This document shows positions 33,000 through 37,147 of a stretch of DNA of 37,147 bases, piece by piece. The stretch is from Bacteroides sp. GTDB taxonomy: Bacteria > Bacteroidota > Bacteroidia > Bacteroidales > Muribaculaceae. The notes under the pieces were generated by a model that made no database searches, was not told the DNA's origin, and saw only the letters and a list, made by a program, of their open reading frames with translations. The stretch is taken from the NCBI GenBank assembly GCA_014801985.1, contig JAAVDD010000045.1:1-37147 (forward strand), in the 5' to 3' direction. Position numbers and translations under genes: made by a program. The number at the start of each line of letters is the position of its first letter. Positions within the stretch are counted from its first letter, which is position 1.

Positions 33000-34094
33000 A
33001 AACCAGTCTTTCCACACCGGCTCTATCCCTGCTTTACGCAGCGCTTCGGCCACTTCAAGGGGAGTTCGCCCGTCGCTGACAGAGAATTGCTCCAAAGCCT
33101 GCGGATAGGTTTTATAGCCTCCAGGTTCGGTTTTGGAACCGGCACTCATGGATGTTGCCCCAAGAGATGCGATATTATTTCTGAAAGAGGGAGTTTCGCG
33201 TGTAGATATGGAGATATCCACGTCAGGGTCGAAAAGACGGAAAGCGAACATCAGTTGGGCAAGCTCCCGGTCGGACATGACTACATTCGGCTGGAACCCA
33301 CCCTCGGAAGGACGCATTCGTGGAAAATTCACGCTATATCTTGTCTTCCAGTATTTTTTTCTCAGATATTCAAGATGAATAGCCATCATTGTCACATCAG
33401 TGCGCCATTCCTCAAGACCAATCAGCACACCCATTCCGATTTTATGAACTCCGGCAGCTCCCATTCGGTCGAAACCATTCACCCTCCATTCAAAATCAGA
33501 TTTTTGACCTGACGGATGATATTTTTTATAATTTTCACGGTTATAGGTCTCCTGAAAGCAGACCACCCCGTAAAGACCGGCTTCTACAAGCTTGCTGTAA
33601 CCCTCCTCGCTTAGAGGCATCACCTCGATTGTAAGGTTGTTGAAATATTTTCCTGCCACCTTCAGAGCCTTCTCGATATATGGGACTCCGGCGGCGTAGG
33701 GATTCTCGCCTGTGACGATAAGTAGATTGTCGAAGGGAGCCAACTGCTTTATTGCCTTGCATTCCTCCTCAATCTGTTCCGGATTGAGGATCACTCGCTC
33801 GAAGCGGTTATGACGGTTGAATCCGCAGTAGACGCAGGCATTTGTGCAGGAATTGGTGATGTACATGGGTATATACATCGACATGGTTTTTCCAAAGCGC
33901 ATCCTTGTCAGGTCGCGGCTACGACGAGCCATCTCCTCAAGATAGGGGGCTGCGGCAGGGGAGACGAGGGCCATGAAATCGTCTATGTTAAGACGTCTCT
34001 TGCTTAATGCCTGCTCCACGTCTGCAGAGGTCTTTTCATTAATGGCTTGGGAAATGCTCTCCCAATTATATTTTTTTAATTCTTCAGAAAACAT
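32979..34094 (-). CDS. thiH: 2-iminoacetate synthase
   Basis: Radical SAM tyrosine lyase producing dehydroglycine for the thiazole ring. 371 residues; the cluster cysteines are C83, C87 and C90 (NSCTNACVYCGF). Later blocks NFPRMRPSEGGF and ISTRETPSFRN are conserved in ThiH. It is the anaerobic counterpart of ThiO, in line with an anaerobe. It is 7 bp downstream of thiG. Its last residues (NNPITS) and stop codon lie inside the octamer repeat array. Confidence 0.95.
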   Translation of the reverse strand: MFSEELKKYNWESISQAINEKTSADVEQALSKRRLNIDDFMALVSPAAAPYLEEMARRSRDLTRMRFGKTMSMYIPMYITNSCTNACVYCGFNRHNRFERVILNPEQIEEECKAIKQLAPFDNLLIVTGENPYAAGVPYIEKALKVAGKYFNNLTIEVMPLSEEGYSKLVEAGLYGVVCFQETYNRENYKKYHPSGQKSDFEWRVNGFDRMGAAGVHKIGMGVLIGLEEWRTDVTMMAIHLEYLRKKYWKTRYSVNFPRMRPSEGGFQPNVVMSDRELAQLMFAFRLFDPDVDISISTRETPSFRNNIASLGATSMSAGSKTEPGGYKTYPQALEQFSVSDGRTPLEVAEALRKAGIEPVWKDWFNNPITS

Positions 34095-34101
34095 GGTATT
34101 G

Positions 34102-34869
34102 TCAGTCTAAGAAAGATGTCAACGGACTGCTTGCGTCAGCAGAGAAGCGTTTTGCTCCGAGACCTGCGAGATAACCTTCACGCCCGGCCTCTACAGCCTT
34201 TGCGAAGGCGATAGCCATTTTCTCAGGATTTTGAGCCACGGCAATGGCGGTGTTCACCAATACGGCATCTGCGCCCAATTCCATAGCCTCGGCTGCATGG
34301 GAGGGTGCACCGATTCCGGCATCCACTACAACAGGTACGTTGCTTTGCTCAATGATAATCTGAATCATATCCCGCGTGGTCAGTCCCTTGTTTGTGCCGA
34401 TTGGTGCACCAAGTGGCATTACGGTTGCGGCTCCTGCCTCCTCCAATCGTTTGCAGAGAACAGGATCAGCCTGCACGTAAGGGAGCAGGATGAATCCCAA
34501 CTTAGCTAATTCCTCCGTTGCTTTCAGTGTCTCGATTGGGTCGGGGAGAAGATGACGCGGATCAGGATGTATCTCAAGTTTGAGGAAATCAGTCTCGAAT
34601 GCTTCGCGGGCAAGTTGGGCTGCCAAGATTGCTTCTTCGGCATTGCGAACCCCCGATGTATTTGGAAGAAGCTGAATGTCTGGATTAAGGATATGCTGAA
34701 GCATATCATCCTCCTCATTCATAATATCAATTCTTTTCATCGCTACAGTGACCATCTCTGTCCCTGAGGATTCAATCGCACGACGCATCTCCTCGTTGGA
34801 GCGGAATTTGCCGGTACCCATAAACAGACGTGATTTAAATTCACGTCCTCCAATTATCAGGTTATCCAT
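34102..34869 (-). CDS. thiG: Thiazole synthase
   Basis: Forms thiazole phosphate from deoxyxylulose-5-phosphate, dehydroglycine and ThiS thiocarboxylate. 255 residues of TIM barrel: [13 protein letters not shown] at the N-terminus, the Schiff-base region [21 protein letters not shown], and the phosphate-binding [20 protein letters not shown] near 185-205. It overlaps thiE by 8 nt and is 7 bp ahead of thiH. Confidence 0.96.
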   Translation of the reverse strand: MDNLIIGGREFKSRLFMGTGKFRSNEEMRRAIESSGTEMVTVAMKRIDIMNEEDDMLQHILNPDIQLLPNTSGVRNAEEAILAAQLAREAFETDFLKLEIHPDPRHLLPDPIETLKATEELAKLGFILLPYVQADPVLCKRLEEAGAATVMPLGAPIGTNKGLTTRDMIQIIIEQSNVPVVVDAGIGAPSHAAEAMELGADAVLVNTAIAVAQNPEKMAIAFAKAVEAGREGYLAGLGAKRFSADASSPLTSFLD

Positions 34870-35482
34870 TATTTTTTATTTCTTTAAGTATTATTTCTGT
34901 TTTCTCTTTGGGTGAGGAGGCATTTAATATGTTGCCCGATACGGCAATTCCTGTCACTCCGCTCCTCATTATATCCCTTATATCCGAATCCTTTATACCT
35001 CCGATTGCCACAACAGGAATATCTGACACTTCTCTTAGTTTGGTCATCAGTTCGGTCAGCCCATCGAGACCCAAAACCGGGGCGAGACGTTGCTTGGTAG
35101 TAGTGAAGCGGAACGGTCCTATTCCGAGGTAATCGGCACCATCCTTCACCCCATTAATTGCATCTTGGAGATTATTGGCTGTTGCGCCTATGATCTTCTC
35201 CGACCCAAGCAATCTCCTTGCCTCTGCCACAGGCATATCGTTCTTGCCGAGATGCACGCCATCAGCATTAAGCAACTCGACAAGTTCCACGCGATCGTCA
35301 AGTATGAATTTCGCTCCTGCCTTCCTGCATAATCTTCCAATCTCTTTCCCTGCGGCTATAAACTCATCATCTGAGGCGTTTTTCATTCTGAGTTGGATCC
35401 ATCTGCATCCTCCTTCGAGAGCGGCTTTCGCTCCCTCCACCTCGTTGAAGCGGGAATTATTATGAGTTATGAATTGAAGCAT
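34862..35482 (-). CDS. thiE: Thiamine-phosphate synthase
   Basis: Joins HMP-PP and thiazole phosphate. 206 residues. Conserved blocks: QLRMK (30-34), DDRVEL (62-67), [10 protein letters not shown] (75-84) and [11 protein letters not shown] (120-130). The usual GxSxH pyrimidine-side motif reads GATANN (99-104), a variant I believe is common in Bacteroidetes ThiE. It overlaps the upstream ThiE/TenI-like gene by 23 nt and thiG by 8 nt, which indicates translational coupling. Confidence 0.93.
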   Translation of the reverse strand: MLQFITHNNSRFNEVEGAKAALEGGCRWIQLRMKNASDDEFIAAGKEIGRLCRKAGAKFILDDRVELVELLNADGVHLGKNDMPVAEARRLLGSEKIIGATANNLQDAINGVKDGADYLGIGPFRFTTTKQRLAPVLGLDGLTELMTKLREVSDIPVVAIGGIKDSDIRDIMRSGVTGIAVSGNILNASSPKEKTEIILKEIKNNG

Positions 35483-36056
35483 TGATTTTATCCAGTTTAG
35501 TAGTTAATTTTGTAAGATTTCCTCTCTTTACCTCTTCCCATATCACTCCTAACATTGCAGCTCCTCCAAAACCGATTTCGAAAAGTTCAGGCAATCTTTC
35601 GGGTGTGACTCCGCCTAAGGCGATTATCCTGCTATCCACCTTCCCTTTCAGATCGTTCAGGCTGAAAGAGGGGAGATAACCGGGTTTTGAAATACTTGGA
35701 TAGACCGGGCTAAGGAAAAGATAATCTTCTTCCTTGGAGTTATCTATCTCCTCCAAAGAATGACAAGAGCGACTCACAACACCTTTGTATCCTTCGGGCT
35801 TGACAGGATTGCGCGAATTGAGATTTATGCCGCATCCATATTCCGATGCGAGAGAGTGGAAATCGTGAAGAGAGAGACGTGGCCGCAGGTCGGCAGGAAT
35901 CGATTCAATGAGCTTGCGCAGGCTGTCAATTGATTCGCCCGGTTTGCGGATATGCACTCTGTCGAATGCTTCCGAACGGAGCAGGGCTGTAAGATAATTT
36001 CCTTCGTTTTCTATGAAATAGGGGAGGGTGAAAGCTATCAGCAAGGGTCTTTTCAT
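35460..36056 (-). CDS. ThiE/TenI-like protein
   Basis: 198 residues of the ThiE/TenI TIM-barrel family but clearly diverged from the neighbouring thiE. VHIRKPG (34-40) stands for the pyrophosphate-binding Q-x-R-x-K; the HLG block is degraded to CGINLNSRN; RSCHSLEE (96-103) keeps the His that in TenI acts in thiazole tautomerisation; LSPVYPSISKPGY (115-127) replaces the T-x-TK loop; ALGGV (146-150) ends the barrel. The pattern favours thiazole tautomerase (TenI role) over a second synthase, but this is inferred. It shares a 4-nt ATGA overlap with thiS and overlaps thiE by 23 nt. Confidence 0.8.
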   Translation of the reverse strand: MKRPLLIAFTLPYFIENEGNYLTALLRSEAFDRVHIRKPGESIDSLRKLIESIPADLRPRLSLHDFHSLASEYGCGINLNSRNPVKPEGYKGVVSRSCHSLEEIDNSKEEDYLFLSPVYPSISKPGYLPSFSLNDLKGKVDSRIIALGGVTPERLPELFEIGFGGAAMLGVIWEEVKRGNLTKLTTKLDKINASIHNS

Positions 36057-36253
36057 CCTCCGCAGACGGCTGAGATGATAAGGATATTATCATTGTCGTG
36101 GAGGAAGGTTTTCGACCAATCGGCTCGTTTCACCACACGGTTGTTTAAGGCAGCTGCCATCCCCTTTGCGTTAGGTTTTACTGCTTTGACGGCTTCTTCG
36201 AGGGTGATTCCATCCTCGAAAATCCTTTCTTGATTATTGATTAAGATTTTCAT
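36053..36253 (-). CDS. thiS: Sulfur carrier protein ThiS
   Basis: 66-residue ubiquitin-like protein ending in CGG, the Gly-Gly tail that is adenylated and converted to thiocarboxylate. MKILINNQERIF at the N-terminus and AALNNRVVKRADW in the middle are typical. It is the first gene after the TPP riboswitch. The start at 36253 is preceded by ATCAAGGC, which can pair with a segment beside the riboswitch. The activating enzyme ThiF is not in the window. Confidence 0.93.
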   Translation of the reverse strand: MKILINNQERIFEDGITLEEAVKAVKPNAKGMAAALNNRVVKRADWSKTFLHDNDNILIISAVCGG

Positions 36254-36256
36254 TAT

Positions 36257-36335
36257 GCCTTGATTTTTAAATGTACAAAATTTAGATGATTTATTTTACC
36301 GAGGGTGCCCAAAAGTGTATAAAGAATATCAAGGC
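36257..36335 (-). promoter_or_regulatory. Expression platform of the TPP riboswitch
   Basis: On the minus strand GCCTTGAT (36335-36328) is perfectly complementary to ATCAAGGC (36264-36257), which sits 3 nt before the thiS ATG. Between them GGGCACCC (36310-36303) is complementary to GGGTGCCC in the 5' part of the aptamer. No T-run follows, so translational control is more likely than termination. Confidence 0.6.
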
Positions 36336-36424
36336 TAATCAAGTCCTTTCGGCGGTACGAACCGCATCAAGTTCTTAGGGTATGATCTCAGCCCCGGTCT
36401 TCACCACAGGGCACCCCTCTTGTC
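36336..36424 (-). ncRNA. TPP riboswitch (THI element)
   Basis: The minus strand carries the conserved THI-box parts in order: GGGGTGCC (about 36418-36411), GCTGAGATCATACCC (about 36393-36379), GAACTTGATGCGGTTCGTAC (about 36374-36355) and CGCCGAAAGGA (about 36355-36345). A CAAG/CTTG helix (36422-36419 with 36343-36340) closes it as P1. It precedes thiS, matching thiamine-pyrophosphate repression of the operon. Confidence 0.95.
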
Positions 36425-36493
36425 AGGCTGAAGCATTTGGAAAGAAAGTATTCCTTTTAGCAAGGTAGCTTTCCTTTTTAAACGTCAGCTCCA

Positions 36494-36524
36494 CAAAGTT
36501 AATCTATTTTTTTCGGATTGCAAA
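36494..36524 (-). promoter_or_regulatory. Promoter of the thiamine operon
   Basis: Minus-strand TTTG (36524-36521), 19 bp, TAACTTTG (36501-36494). The predicted start near 36488 puts the riboswitch about 65 nt into the leader. Confidence 0.75.
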
Positions 36525-36600
36525 AAATATTGGAGTAGTATTTATAAAGAATTCTATAAGGTGGCTTGTGCATGAACGAGCAGGAACTAACGGGAAAAAT

Positions 36601-36636
36601 AATGGCAAGACTCCAAAATGTCGGAATCTTGCCATT
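36601..36636. terminator. Terminator after the aldo/keto reductase gene
   Basis: The stem 36601-36610 with 36627-36636 (10 bp), one mismatch, then 36612-36614 with 36623-36625. A-rich and T-rich flanks give U-tracts in both directions. A second hairpin without U-run lies at 36666-36674 with 36684-36692, between it and the gene. Confidence 0.8.
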
Positions 36637-36700
36637 TTCAATATTTTAGATTATTATTATCTCTCTCTTAGCGGTCTTATACCCCGCTAAGATTAGATAT

Positions 36701-37147
36701 TTAGTTCATGTGGTTTTCCCACGATCCTTTGGTGTCCACTCCGGTTTCGGCACCGAGTTTTTCAAGAAGTTGAATCTCGTCTGCACTCAGTCTGATCTTC
36801 GCAGCTGCGGCCGCCTCCTCTACATGGCGTGGTTTGGTGACGCCGATAATCGGGTACGTACCCTTGTTTATTGCATACGCTATGGCAACCTGAGAAACAG
36901 TTGCATTATGGGATTCTCCGATTTCGCGCATTGCTGCAATCAGATTGTCAAGTTTAGGAAGTATAGGATTGTATGTCGCTGCACGTCCGCTACCTTCAGG
37001 CATGGGGTTAGCTGTGCCGTACTTACCGCTCAGAGCACCTTGTTCAAGTGTCATATAGGCGAAGAAGTCAATGTCGTTTTCCTTGCAGTAGTCAAGTATG
37101 CCGGCTTTTTCCGATGAACGGTAAAGAAGGCTAAAGTGGTTCTGCAC
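36701..37147 (-). CDS. Aldo/keto reductase, C-terminal part (cut by window edge)
   Basis: 148 residues continuing beyond the right edge; the first codon in view is an in-frame GTG read as internal Val (VQNHFSLLYR), not a start. It covers the C-terminal half of a NAD(P)H-dependent TIM-barrel reductase: YCKENDIDFFAYMTLEQGAL is the strand 7 region, and GTYPIIGVTKPRHVEEAAAA is the cofactor-phosphate segment. The catalytic Asp/Tyr/Lys/His lie upstream, outside the window. The substrate is unknown. Confidence 0.88.
   Translation of the reverse strand: MQNHFSLLYRSSEKAGILDYCKENDIDFFAYMTLEQGALSGKYGTANPMPEGSGRAATYNPILPKLDNLIAAMREIGESHNATVSQVAIAYAINKGTYPIIGVTKPRHVEEAAAAAKIRLSADEIQLLEKLGAETGVDTKGSWENHMN

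Noticed and set aside
36336-36424. Cobalamin or other riboswitch instead of TPP
   Set aside because: The CTGAGA and ACCC blocks and the GAAC-TGAT block are specific for the THI element, and thi genes follow.
1-37147. CRISPR array, prophage, insertion sequence or polysaccharide utilisation locus
   Set aside because: No regularly spaced repeats of 25-40 bp, no transposase, integrase or phage structural genes, and no SusC/SusD pair are seen.

Overview
The window comes from a chromosome of the order Bacteroidales, most likely a gut lineage such as Muribaculaceae or a relative. The support is a combination of traits. Several genes have Bacteroidetes-type promoters (TTTG, about 20 bp, TAnnTTTG). 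The gene set is also typical: a GT3 glycogen synthase beside an alpha-glucan phosphorylase, a type III glutamine synthetase, LL-diaminopimelate aminotransferase, a DUF3127 protein, a GTPase-defective EF-G paralog, and a secreted protein with a C-terminal sorting-like tail. Genus is not resolved. No phage, insertion sequence, tRNA, rRNA or CRISPR array is visible.

Layout. 1-5200: the 3' end of an unidentified + gene, two terminators, then a leftward glycogen operon (GT3 glycogen synthase, glgP) behind a long leader. 5200-8500: DUF3127 protein and rsmG (-), an MBL-fold hydrolase (+) and an MFS transporter (-). 8500-16940: EF-G2-like factor (-) divergent from hemW (+), then dapF, dapL and glnN (+), covering lysine/peptidoglycan precursor synthesis and ammonia assimilation. 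16950-20700: dedA and a flavodiiron protein (-), divergent from a DUF486 membrane protein, a dus gene and a small membrane protein (+). 20700-24600: a secreted orphan, bioB behind a striking structured leader, and a Cys-rich MarR / FrnE-type DsbA / MBL operon. 24600-30150: a secreted protein, a tandem ABC ATPase, galK, a divergent cupin/HxlR pair and a lipoprotein. 30250-36530: a UPF0104 flippase-like gene and a complete leftward thiamine operon (thiS, ThiE/TenI-like, thiE, thiG, thiH, tenA, thiD) behind a TPP riboswitch. 36700-37147: the C-terminal part of an aldo/keto reductase.

Most of the window is core metabolism. The best unexplained signals are in non-coding DNA: (1) a 23-bp inverted repeat in the bioB leader that closes directly on the bioB start codon around a possible three-way junction; (2) 8-bp tandem repeats (GGTTATAN) at two unrelated gene junctions that supply the stop codon of the upstream gene at both places; (3) a compact palindromic element at 21271-21394; (4) paired complementary segments in the TPP riboswitch expression platform, one covering the region just before the thiS start. 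Among proteins, the EF-G paralog with His to Ala in its G3 motif and the ABC ATPase with one degenerate nucleotide site stand out.
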